Assembly (NCBI GenBank): GCA_910586575.1
Contig: CAJUJQ010000099.1
Coordinates: 1 to 11,996, forward strand
DNA from: an uncultured Clostridia bacterium
GTDB taxonomy: Bacteria > Bacillota > Clostridia > Oscillospirales > Butyricicoccaceae
Length of the DNA: 11,996 nt
Direction: 5' to 3'
The position numbers and the translations under genes were made by a program. This document shows, piece after piece, positions 6,692 through 11,996 of the stretch (the first letter of the stretch is position 1; every line of letters starts with the position of its first letter). The notes under the pieces were generated by a model. It searched no databases and was not told the origin of the DNA. It saw only the letters and a list, made by a program, of their open reading frames with translations.

Positions 6692-6867
6692 AAGACCTGT
6701 TCGGAAACCAGTGGTCCATCCGGTGAGAAATTGGAGTAGGATCTGGAGCGGGATTTTCGCCCGCCAAGGACGATAACGCAGCCATGCGGAAATCCAGCCC
6801 GAGGACGGATTTGATTTCTGCCCGGATGGAACACTAAGGGTATGCCAATCGTTTTCGAACAGGTCTA
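6692..6867. repeat. R2 inverted-repeat element, copy 2, interrupted by an R1 element
   Basis: Outer ends GACCTGTTCGGAAAC (6694-6708) and GTTTTCGAACAGGTC (6851-6865) pair in 14 of 15 positions. Read on the minus strand, the right side (TTAGACCTGTTCG, then AAAACGATTGGCATACC) aligns base for base with the left side of R2 copy 1 at 3934-3963. Removing the R1 element leaves about 48 bp of R2 sequence, shorter than the 85-bp copy 1, so part was lost. The left end starts directly at the uvrC stop codon. Confidence 0.6.
6710..6835. mobile_element. R1 MITE-like element, copy 1 (126 bp)
   Basis: Terminal inverted repeats AGTGGTCCATCCGG (6710-6723) and CCGGATGGAACACT (6822-6835) match in 13 of 14 positions. 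Two internal blocks (6745-6760, identical, and 6766-6800, 33 of 35) recur inverted in the copy at 9349-9511. There is no ORF, so any movement would need a transposase from elsewhere. It lies inside R2 copy 2, in the uvrC-rsmD spacer. Copy 2 has about 38 bases (9421-9458) where this copy has 5. Confidence 0.75.
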
Positions 6868-6912
6868 AAGGGATGGCACGCGCCCTATCCGGGCAGAATA
6901 AGAGGTGGAGCC

Positions 6913-7473
6913 ATGCGCGTCATCAGCGGCACGGCGCGCGGGAAGGTACTGCTTCCCGTGCCCGGCATGACAACGCGGCCGACAACCGACCGCGTAAAAG
7001 AGAATATTTTTAACATCATCCAGACCCGGGTACGCGGCGCAAAGGTGCTCGACCTGTTTGCGGGCACGGGGCAGATGGGTATTGAAGCGCTGTCACGCGG
7101 CGCGGCCTCCTGCGACTTTGTCGATCACGACCGGGAGGCGCTGTGCGTGATCCGGAAGAATATCGACGGCGCGCGCGTCGCCAGCCGCGCACACGTCCAC
7201 GCCGCCCGGGCCGCCGCGTTTTTGGAGCGGTGCCGGGGCGCGGGCTATGACCTGGTTTTCCTCGACCCGCCCTACGGCGGAAAATTGCTGAACGAAGCGG
7301 TTTTTGCGGCAGAAAGGTTTGACATTTTGTCGGAAAATGGTATAATGGTATGCGAGAGCGCCGTTGCCGACGTGCTCGACCCCCGCATCAGCGGCGGGCG
7401 CGAATACCGCTACGGCGCAATCCGAGTAACCGTTTTGGAGAAAAACGGCGTGAATGGAATCATAAAGCTATGA
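6913..7473 (+). CDS. rsmD: 16S rRNA (guanine(966)-N(2))-methyltransferase RsmD
   Basis: A 186-residue SAM-dependent methyltransferase that modifies G966 of 16S rRNA in the 30S subunit. The N-terminus MRVISGTARG...RPTTDRVKENIFNII is characteristic of RsmD. SAM-binding motif I is LDLFAGTGQMGIEALSRGA (residues 46-64) and the catalytic motif is DPPY (118-121). The ribosome binding site is GAGGTGGAG, just before ATG 6913. The stop overlaps the coaD start (ATGA at 7470-7473), so the two are translationally coupled, the usual clostridial order. No promoter was recognised in the repeat-filled spacer, so transcription may read through from uvrC. Confidence 0.95.
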   Translation: MRVISGTARGKVLLPVPGMTTRPTTDRVKENIFNIIQTRVRGAKVLDLFAGTGQMGIEALSRGAASCDFVDHDREALCVIRKNIDGARVASRAHVHAARAAAFLERCRGAGYDLVFLDPPYGGKLLNEAVFAAERFDILSENGIMVCESAVADVLDPRISGGREYRYGAIRVTVLEKNGVNGIIKL

Positions 7474-7970
7474 AAACTGCAATTTATCCGGGTTCGTTTG
7501 ACCCGGTTACTTCCGGGCACCTGGACATTATCCGGCGCGCCGCCGGGCTGTGCGACCGGCTGATTGTCGTGGTCATGCACAACCAGGCGAAAAAGCCCGC
7601 CTTTTCCCCGGAGGAGCGCTGCGAGCTGCTCCGCCGGTCGGCGGAAGGGCTGCCGAACGTGGAAATCAAGATGTTTTCCGGCCTGCTGGCCGACTACGCC
7701 GCCCAGCAGGGGGCGGGCACGATTATCAAGGGGCTGCGCGCGGTCTCTGATTTTGAGTACGAGTTCCAGATGGCGCTGGCCAACCGGAAGCTTAACCCGG
7801 ATTTGGACACGGTATTTTTAATGACCAGCGCGGAGCACATGTACCTTTCCTCCTCCATTGTGAAGGATATCGCCGCGCATGGGGGCGATATCAGCGGATT
7901 TGTGCCCGATTCGGTCAAGGATGATATTTTATTACGGATTAGAAAGGATGGAAATGAATGGCAACGCTAG
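7470..7970 (+). CDS. coaD: Phosphopantetheine adenylyltransferase (CoaD)
   Basis: Joins 4'-phosphopantetheine and ATP to dephospho-CoA plus pyrophosphate, the penultimate step of coenzyme A synthesis in the cytoplasm. The 166-residue protein is full length for CoaD. Landmarks are YPGSFDPVTSGHLDI (residues 6-20, with the nucleotidyltransferase TxGH motif as TSGH 14-17), KGLRAVSDFEYE (87-98) and YLSSSIVKDIA (125-135). The ATG overlaps the rsmD stop by 4 bases. Its last 13 bases overlap the next gene, which points to a tightly coupled three-gene operon. Confidence 0.97.
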   Translation: MKTAIYPGSFDPVTSGHLDIIRRAAGLCDRLIVVVMHNQAKKPAFSPEERCELLRRSAEGLPNVEIKMFSGLLADYAAQQGAGTIIKGLRAVSDFEYEFQMALANRKLNPDLDTVFLMTSAEHMYLSSSIVKDIAAHGGDISGFVPDSVKDDILLRIRKDGNEWQR

Positions 7971-8416
7971 AAGAACTCATCAACAGTATGTATGATATGG
8001 TTCAGGACGCAAAAAATATGCCGCTTTCAAGCGACAAATGCGTATTGGAGCGCGACCGCCTGCTCGACATGCTCGATGAGCTACGCGCGCAGCTGCCTGC
8101 GGATATCAAGATGGCACAGGACATTGTAGAGAAGCGGAACGAGCTGATTGCGGCGGGCAAGCGCGAGGCGGAAACCCTGCGCAAGAAAGCGGAGGACGCG
8201 GCGCGGCAAATGATATCGGAAACGGAAATCGTGGTCGCGGCGCGAAAACGGGCGAAGGAGATTGTCGGCAACGCCGAAATACAGGCCCGGGAGCTGCGGC
8301 GGGTCGCGAACGAATACTGCGAGGACGCGCTGAAACGCACCGAGGAAACACTGGGCGGCACGCTGGACGGCGTGCGCAAGGCGCGCGTGCAGTTCAAATC
8401 CCTGGCGAAAAACTGA
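7958..8416 (+). CDS. Coiled-coil protein downstream of coaD (ATPase/DivIVA-like)
   Basis: A 152-residue, highly charged, almost entirely helical protein. Residues 1-50 look like a short N-terminal domain (MATLEELINSMYDMVQDAKN). From about 55 on, heptad-like runs (MAQDIVEKRNELIAAGKREA, EDAARQMISETEIVVAARKR) predict a long coiled coil resembling the stalk of F0 subunit b. There is no signal peptide or membrane segment. Similar proteins are commonly found just after coaD in Clostridia and are annotated as ATPase or hypothetical; their function is not known to me. Start ATG 7958 follows AAAGGATGG inside coaD and overlaps it by 13 bases. A terminator follows at 8451-8508. Confidence 0.7.
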   Translation: MATLEELINSMYDMVQDAKNMPLSSDKCVLERDRLLDMLDELRAQLPADIKMAQDIVEKRNELIAAGKREAETLRKKAEDAARQMISETEIVVAARKRAKEIVGNAEIQARELRRVANEYCEDALKRTEETLGGTLDGVRKARVQFKSLAKN

Positions 8417-8450
8417 CGCGCCAAAGCTTTGTAAAAATAGAAAAATTTGA

Positions 8451-8508
8451 TTGCCGCTGCGGCGGGGATTGGTGTTTCCCCCATCTGCCCCGCCCGCGGT
8501 AATTTTTT
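8451..8508 (+). terminator. Terminator of the rsmD-coaD-coiled-coil operon
   Basis: TTGCCGCTGCGGCGGGG (8451-8467) pairs with GCCCCGCCCGCGGTAA (8487-8502), with a few mismatches, followed by TTTTTT at 8503-8508. A smaller inner stem (GGGGA/TCCCC) extends the hairpin. Confidence 0.7.
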
Positions 8509-8529
8509 GCTTTCATATGTAAAATATTG

Positions 8530-8558
8530 TTGAAACTGCCCTCATTTAACGGTATAAT
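8530..8558 (+). promoter_or_regulatory. Promoter of the ArAE-type gene
   Basis: TTGAAA (8530-8535), a 17-base spacer and consensus TATAAT (8553-8558), 29 bases before ATG 8588. The ribosome binding site is GGGGGG. Confidence 0.85.
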
Positions 8559-8587
8559 AAAGGTAATCACAACTCTGGGGGGCTTTT

Positions 8588-9352
8588 ATGGAGAACGAAA
8601 AGAAACGGCGCCTTCCGCCCGTCGGATTCAGAACCATCAAAACCATTATTTCCGCAACGCTCATCGCCATTATTTATTCCTTTTTTGACCGCTCTGCCTG
8701 CTTTGCCTGCATCGGCGCGGTATTCGGCATGGGCAACCGCTTTAACGGCGGGCTGACTGCGGGCGGGAACCGCTTTATCGGCACGCTGATCGGCGGGCTG
8801 GTCTCGCTGCCGTTTTACCTGCTTTATCACGAGTACAGCGAGCTGATCCCGCAGTGGGTATATTTGTCGGTTGGCCTGCTGCTGCTCATGTACATCTGCC
8901 AGCTGACGCACGCTTATGGCGGGGTGCAGCCGGGGGCGGTTGTCTTTTTCGTGGTCATTTATACGGTGGCTGACCCGGCGCATTTCGGTTATGTATTCGC
9001 GCGCATTTTGGATACCGGGATTGGCGTCGCGTTTTCGCTGCTGATCAGCTGGGTGTTCCCCTCCCCGATTGACGAACGGGAACGCGAGCACCGCGCGCTC
9101 GAAGATGAGGGCAGGCGGCTGCTGCTGATTGAAAGGGATATGGACGCGATGCACGAGTACCAGTCCTATCTGCGCAGCGAGCTGGAGCGCCTTGCGCCGC
9201 TCGACCTGGAATCCATGCTCGAGTACCAGACCCATCTGCGCAGTGAGCTGGAAAAAATCACACCGCTGATTGACCAGCTGGAGCAGGAGGACGGCGCGCC
9301 GCCGGAGAACGCCCCCGCCGCTGAAAGCATTGACGTGACCCGCGACAACTAG
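8588..9352 (+). CDS. ArAE/FUSC-like membrane protein (aromatic acid exporter family, DUF939-type)
   Basis: A 254-residue membrane protein. About six hydrophobic segments lie at residues 15-33, 37-48, 61-81, 90-107, 112-128 and 136-157, with the conserved family region RFNGGLTAGGNRFIGTLIGG. A charged cytoplasmic C-terminal helix follows. This is the layout of the small ArAE_1 half-transporters of Firmicutes; members are named for aromatic acid export, but the substrate of these short forms is unproven. The tail holds two near-identical 22-residue units (MHEYQSYLRSELERLAPLDL at 188 and MLEYQTHLRSELEKITPLID at 210), likely dimer-forming. The stop TAG 9350-9352 is the first triplet of the R1 element end, so the original C-terminus may have been changed by insertion. 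It has its own promoter and terminator. Confidence 0.8.
   Translation: MENEKKRRLPPVGFRTIKTIISATLIAIIYSFFDRSACFACIGAVFGMGNRFNGGLTAGGNRFIGTLIGGLVSLPFYLLYHEYSELIPQWVYLSVGLLLLMYICQLTHAYGGVQPGAVVFFVVIYTVADPAHFGYVFARILDTGIGVAFSLLISWVFPSPIDEREREHRALEDEGRRLLLIERDMDAMHEYQSYLRSELERLAPLDLESMLEYQTHLRSELEKITPLIDQLEQEDGAPPENAPAAESIDVTRDN
9149..9280 (+). repeat. 66-bp tandem duplication inside the ArAE-type gene
   Basis: Two 66-base units encode MxEYQxxLRSELExxxPL twice (residues 188-209 and 210-231). The DNA has diverged mainly at synonymous and conservative positions. Confidence 0.75.
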
Positions 9353-9511
9353 TGCTCCATCCGGCCAAAAATCGAACCCGTTCTTGGGCTGGATTTCCGC
9401 ATGGCTACGTTATCATCCTTGACGGGCGTCAGCCCGCCTGCGTCCTCTGCCTTGCCCTGCGAAAATCCCGCTCCAAGCCCAAGTCCGCTTTCTGACTGGA
9501 TGGAGCACTAG
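9349..9511. mobile_element. R1 MITE-like element, copy 2 (163 bp)
   Basis: Perfect terminal inverted repeats CTAGTGCTCCATCC (9349-9362) and GGATGGAGCACTAG (9498-9511). If CTAG or TA is the duplicated target, the element proper is slightly shorter. Internal blocks 9386-9420 and 9459-9474 match the copy at 6710-6835 in inverted orientation. It has no coding capacity. It begins at the last codons of the ArAE-type gene and supplies its TAG stop. Confidence 0.8.
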
Positions 9512-9524
9512 AAATCCGCACCGC

Positions 9525-9555
9525 ACGGGTGGGGGCTTCCCCTCCCGTTTTTTTT
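9525..9555 (+). terminator. Rho-independent terminator after the ArAE-type gene
   Basis: ACGGGTGGGG and CCCCTCCCGT form a 10-position stem (one T-T mismatch) around GCTT, followed by a run of T to 9555. It lies just beyond the R1 copy, so the transcript passes through the element. Confidence 0.8.
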
Positions 9556-9568
9556 ACACGCACGCGAA

Positions 9569-9609
9569 AGCAGACCGTTTCGCTTCTCAATCTGCGCAAA
9601 CGGCCTGCT
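9569..9609 (-). terminator. Hairpin ending the minus-strand orphan transcript
   Basis: AGCAGACCGTTT (9569-9580) and AAACGGCCTGCT (9598-9609) pair over 12 positions with one G-U wobble. In minus-strand sense it is followed by TTTCG, a weak tail, with AAAAAAAA further on. It could also act on plus-strand transcripts. Confidence 0.45.
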
Positions 9610-9923
9610 ATTTATTCAAAAGTATTCAGTTGTACACTTCCGTCCGGCGCTTACCTTGTTGCTGCCATTCCCCTGAATGGGATATCGTTTCCATCGGTTC
9701 GGACGCACTCCCCGCCATGCTCATCAGCATGCCCATCGGCGTTTGTCGGCGGAAGCATCCGTATTCTACCATCGGCGCAGTCGGCTCAGTGTATCCCGGC
9801 GAGCCGCTCGGACTGGAAGGAAAAGTGTTCAGTTACCATTGGACCCACCCCTTTCTGTACCAATTTTGCTAGAATCAGAAGATGATATTTTGATCCGATC
9901 ACCCTTTCTGTTTCTGTTTTGAT
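9610..9923 (-). ncRNA. Candidate minus-strand transcript: structured RNA or broken small gene
   Basis: The region lies between a good minus-strand promoter (9930-9958) and a hairpin (9569-9609), giving an RNA of about 350 bases. Reading frames are short and split: ATG 9839 after AAAGGGGTGGG gives only 17 residues, and ATG 9772 in another frame gives 48 residues (MVEYGCFRRQTPMGMLMSMA...) ending at 9626. One base change would join them. Several perfect small stems are present (9665-9680 CCATTC/GAATGG; 9716-9731 CATGCT/AGCATG; 9782-9806 CGGCTC/GAGCCG). I checked by eye for tmRNA, RNase P and SRP RNA core motifs and did not find them. Whether it is a noncoding RNA, a decayed small gene or something else is open. 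Confidence 0.3.
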
Positions 9924-9958
9924 GGTATTATCATACCACGCGCCCCCCGTTTCGTCAA
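9923..9958 (-). promoter_or_regulatory. Minus-strand promoter overlapped by a palindrome
   Basis: In minus-strand sense TTGACG (9958-9953), a 17-base spacer and TATGAT (9935-9930). The perfect palindrome TGGTAT-TATC-ATACCA (9923-9938) covers the -10 box and the predicted start, as a repressor operator would. Confidence 0.6.
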
Positions 9959-10006
9959 TCGGCTGAACTGCCGAAAAACACACCAGATTTTCGTAGCTTC
10001 CGCCAA

Positions 10007-10072
10007 TTCTCAAAGCCGCGATTTTTTGATATACTGATGATGAACGGGGCGTTTTGGGGAACGCCCCGTTTT
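10007..10072 (+). promoter_or_regulatory. Possible promoter immediately followed by a terminator-like hairpin
   Basis: TTCTCA (10007-10012), 17 bases and TATACT (10030-10035) resemble a promoter. The predicted start is followed at once by AACGGGGCGTT / AACGCCCCGTT (10043-10053, 10060-10070), an 11-bp perfect stem with a 6-base loop, then TT. A transcript would end after about 30 bases. The hairpin is certain; the promoter is weak on its -35 side. The rest of 9959-10136 shows no coding signal I trust. Confidence 0.4.
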
Positions 10073-10136
10073 CCGTCTTGTACCAGCGCTGCCAGGGCTT
10101 TTATGCGCGGTTTCCGAAAAACATGCCGCAAAGCGA

Positions 10137-10165
10137 TTGACAAGTCTGCACTATGCGCTTAAAAT
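10137..10165 (+). promoter_or_regulatory. Promoter of the L-asparaginase gene
   Basis: Consensus TTGACA (10137-10142), a 17-base spacer and TAAAAT (10160-10165). The leader to ATG 10225 is about 53 bases, with ribosome binding site AGGAG at 10210-10214. Confidence 0.85.
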
Positions 10166-10224
10166 GTAATTAGTGAGAATGAGTTTGAGGGAAAAACATT
10201 TCTATAGAACAGGAGCTGTGTAGA

Positions 10225-11136
10225 ATGAAACATATTTTGATGATCGCAACCGGCGGCACCATTGCCAGCCGCCAGAGTGGGCGCGGCCTTGCCCCGTCCC
10301 TGACCGGCGATGAGCTGCTGGAGTTCATCCCCGATCTGTCCCGCATCTGCAAGGTTGTCGTCGAGAACCCCATGAGCCTGGACGCCACCGACATGACCGC
10401 GAACGACCGGATGCAGATTGCCGAGATGATCTGGAAGAATTACCCGCTGTATGACGGCTTCGTCATTGCCCACGGGACGGACACCCTCAGCTATACCGCC
10501 GCGCTGCTTTACCATGTGCTCCGCAATTTCAATAAGCCGGTTGTCATTACCGGCGCGCAGATCCCGCTCGGCATGCCTGATTCCGACGCCGAACAGAACC
10601 TGATTGACGCGTTTAAGGTCGCGTCCTCCGCGTACTGCGGCGTATGCGCCGTGCTGCACCGCAGGATTATCCGCGGCAACCACGTTGTCAAGGTACATAC
10701 CACCGACCTCGACTGCTTCCGCTCGGTGAACGCCCCGCAGGCCGGGCGCGTAGACCCGATTACCGGCAAGGTCATCCTGAACATCGTGCCGTGGCTGGGC
10801 GGCGAACCGTACTTCGTGGAGGAAATCGACCCCAACGTTGTGCTGATGAAGCTCATCCCCGACCTGGACCCGTCCATTATCACCTTCCTCTCCAAGTATA
10901 AGAAGGTCATTATCGAGGGCTTTGGCTCGGGCGGCGTCCCGATGCGCCTGGAAAAGGTGGTGCAGAAGCTTATCCTTTCGGGCACCAAGGTTTACCTGAC
11001 CAGCCAGTGCATCGAGGGCGAGACCAACCTGCATAAATACGAGGTCGGCCGCCGCGCCGAAGCGATGGGCGCGGTATCGCTCGGCCACCGCTCGACCGAG
11101 GACGCGCTTGCCGCCATCATGTGCGGGGAGCTTTAA
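10225..11136 (+). CDS. ansA: Type I (cytosolic) L-asparaginase
   Basis: Hydrolyses L-asparagine to aspartate and ammonia. The 303-residue protein has both catalytic triads of the asparaginase/glutaminase family. TGGTIAS (residues 9-15) holds the nucleophile Thr12. HGTDTLSYTAA (83-93) gives Thr85 and Asp86. Lys156 in NHVVKVHTTD is the matching lysine. There is no signal peptide, so it acts in the cytoplasm as type I enzymes do. The C-terminal domain contains IIEGFGSGGVP and TSQCIEGETNLHKYEVG, typical of AnsA. It is slightly shorter than the E. coli enzyme, but no motif is missing. It has its own promoter and terminator with no operon partner in view. The name ansA follows common use; some genomes use ansB or ansZ for other types. 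Confidence 0.93.
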   Translation: MKHILMIATGGTIASRQSGRGLAPSLTGDELLEFIPDLSRICKVVVENPMSLDATDMTANDRMQIAEMIWKNYPLYDGFVIAHGTDTLSYTAALLYHVLRNFNKPVVITGAQIPLGMPDSDAEQNLIDAFKVASSAYCGVCAVLHRRIIRGNHVVKVHTTDLDCFRSVNAPQAGRVDPITGKVILNIVPWLGGEPYFVEEIDPNVVLMKLIPDLDPSIITFLSKYKKVIIEGFGSGGVPMRLEKVVQKLILSGTKVYLTSQCIEGETNLHKYEVGRRAEAMGAVSLGHRSTEDALAAIMCGEL

Positions 11137-11172
11137 GGGGTTTCCAATTCAAATATGCTGACAGCTGCAACA

Positions 11173-11208
11173 AGCGGCGGCTCCCTTCCGGGAGCCGCCG
11201 CTGTTTTT
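11173..11208 (+). terminator. Rho-independent terminator of the asparaginase gene
   Basis: AGCGGCGGCTCCC / GGGAGCCGCCGCT form a perfect 13-bp stem with a TTCC tetraloop, then GTTTTT. It lies 36 bases after the stop codon. Confidence 0.95.
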
Positions 11209-11300
11209 ATAAGTGCCTGTGCAATTAATATCCAAATGAGCATAACTGGACGTCCGATCAGCCTGTTGGCGGATTAGTCAGCCTGGGTGGGAGGTTCAAT

Positions 11301-11332
11301 ATAAGTCTCTATTGCCATAAGTCTCTATTGCC
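11301..11332. repeat. Perfect 16-bp tandem duplication at the end of the GLUG-repeat gene
   Basis: ATAAGTCTCTATTGCC occurs twice in direct succession (11301-11316 and 11317-11332). It overlaps the stop codon of the minus-strand gene and alters its last residues. Confidence 0.95.
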
Positions 11333-11996
11333 GATGTAAACTAAATTGCAGTCTCCACGTGAACTTCCTGACGTGTCAATATCCATTTCATCAGTTAAGT
11401 AGCCAAGATATGCGCCCGCCGACAAGTAACTTCCTTCTACTGTAATTTGGTTGACTCGACAGTTTGTTAGATTCAACGTACCGGCGAAACTATACGGTGT
11501 TGCACCAACTAAGCCGCCCAAGTATAAATCCGCATCAGCAATTAGTTTGGTATTCAATACACTGCATCCATCTACATTACATCTGTCGGCAATACCGATT
11601 AGCCCACCGACAGCACTGCCAGATCCACGTATTACAGAATCGGTTACAGTCACTTGGTTAATATTGGCGCTGGTTTCAGCTGTGGCTGCCAAAGCTCCGA
11701 CTTCTGAATTACTATTTACGTTCGCACCACGAATTTCCAGATTAGATACATAACCGTTCAGCGTGCTAAACAGGCCTTCCGAACCGCTCAGGTTATAAAT
11801 AGTTTTATTATCACCTTCAAAAGTACCGGTATAGTATTTGGATGCCCAATCTTTTCCGGACAGGTCAATGCTTGCGCCCAGCTGATAGTCAGCAGCGGTG
11901 TCGATTTTCTCCAGTTGGGAACGGCTGTAAATCATGTTTTTCCCATTCTTTATCTCCGTTTTCCATACCGGGGTCAGCTCCACAGTTGTTGCTATA
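11309..11996 (-). CDS. GLUG-motif repeat protein, C-terminal part
   Basis: The frame is open to the right edge, so this is the C-terminal 228 residues of a larger protein; the GTG at 11983 is internal. The sequence begins with a segment typical of the entry to GLUG domains (SRSQLEKIDTAADYQLGASI, then YYTGTFEGDNKTIYNLSG). It then runs into repeated beta-helix units: EVGALAATAETSANINQVTV, AVGGLIGIADRCNVDGCSVL and YLGGLVGATP. GLUG repeats are found in secreted or surface proteins of gut Firmicutes, often adhesin or peptidase-like; no enzyme domain is visible here. The stop at 11311-11309 lies inside a 16-bp tandem duplication, giving NRDLWQ as the end. No LPxTG or other anchor is seen at the C-terminus, so an anchor, if any, would be N-terminal. 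Confidence 0.8.
   Translation of the reverse strand, partial: IATTVELTPVWKTEIKNGKNMIYSRSQLEKIDTAADYQLGASIDLSGKDWASKYYTGTFEGDNKTIYNLSGSEGLFSTLNGYVSNLEIRGANVNSNSEVGALAATAETSANINQVTVTDSVIRGSGSAVGGLIGIADRCNVDGCSVLNTKLIADADLYLGGLVGATPYSFAGTLNLTNCRVNQITVEGSYLSAGAYLGYLTDEMDIDTSGSSRGDCNLVYIGNRDLWQ

Noticed and set aside
9529..9885. Plus-strand ORFs of 80-118 codons in the ArAE-asparaginase spacer
   Set aside because: They start within or just after a strong terminator, lack ribosome binding sites, and are rich in Ser/Pro/Cys as in non-coding frames. The minus strand has the better promoter.
9610..9923. tmRNA, RNase P RNA or SRP RNA on the minus strand
   Set aside because: The conserved core motifs that I know for these RNAs were not found on either strand.
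10159..11088. Minus-strand ORF of 309 codons opposite the asparaginase gene
   Set aside because: It mirrors the coding frame of a clear L-asparaginase and has no recognisable motif or start signals.
11980..11983. GTG at 11983 as the start of the GLUG-repeat gene
   Set aside because: The frame is open to the window edge and no ribosome binding site precedes it, so the gene is simply cut by the window.

Overview
The window looks like a chromosome segment from a Gram-positive anaerobe of the Clostridia (Oscillospirales-like gut Firmicutes). This rests on gene content and signals: HPr, uvrC, rsmD-coaD, a TnpV-type transposon protein, an ArAE-type membrane protein, G-rich ribosome binding sites and sigma-A-type promoters. 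No rRNA, tRNA or CRISPR array was seen, and the species cannot be named from this sequence.

Bases 1-3907 are an accessory, partly decayed region read entirely on the minus strand. It holds the start of a GNAT acetyltransferase, a histidine-kinase C-terminal scrap joined to an unidentified broken ORF, a two-gene unit (PD-(D/E)XK nuclease-like protein followed by an MBL-fold hydrolase that has lost its start codon and carries a frameshift), a tnpV pseudogene with its own terminator, and an intact LURP-one/YxjI-like gene with a good promoter.

Bases 4335-11136 are the housekeeping part, read on the plus strand: an HPr-like protein with Tyr instead of the catalytic His15, then uvrC (DNA repair), rsmD (16S rRNA methylation), coaD (CoA synthesis), a coiled-coil protein translationally coupled to coaD, an ArAE-type membrane protein, and a type I L-asparaginase. 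rsmD, coaD and the coiled-coil gene overlap as an operon. The HPr, ArAE and asparaginase genes each have a recognisable promoter and terminator. The window ends inside a minus-strand GLUG-repeat protein, probably surface-exposed.

The most unusual signal is in the spacers. Two short inverted-repeat families occur. R1 has about 14-bp ends related to AGTGCTCCATCCGG, with copies at 6710-6835 and 9349-9511. R2 has ends related to TAGACCTGTTCGGAAA, with copies at 3935-4019 and 6692-6867. One R1 copy lies inside an R2 copy, the other R1 copy supplies the stop codon of the ArAE gene, and an R2 copy starts at the predicted transcription start of the YxjI-like gene. The 9.5-10.0 kb spacer also holds what looks like a complete minus-strand transcription unit with no recognisable gene in it.
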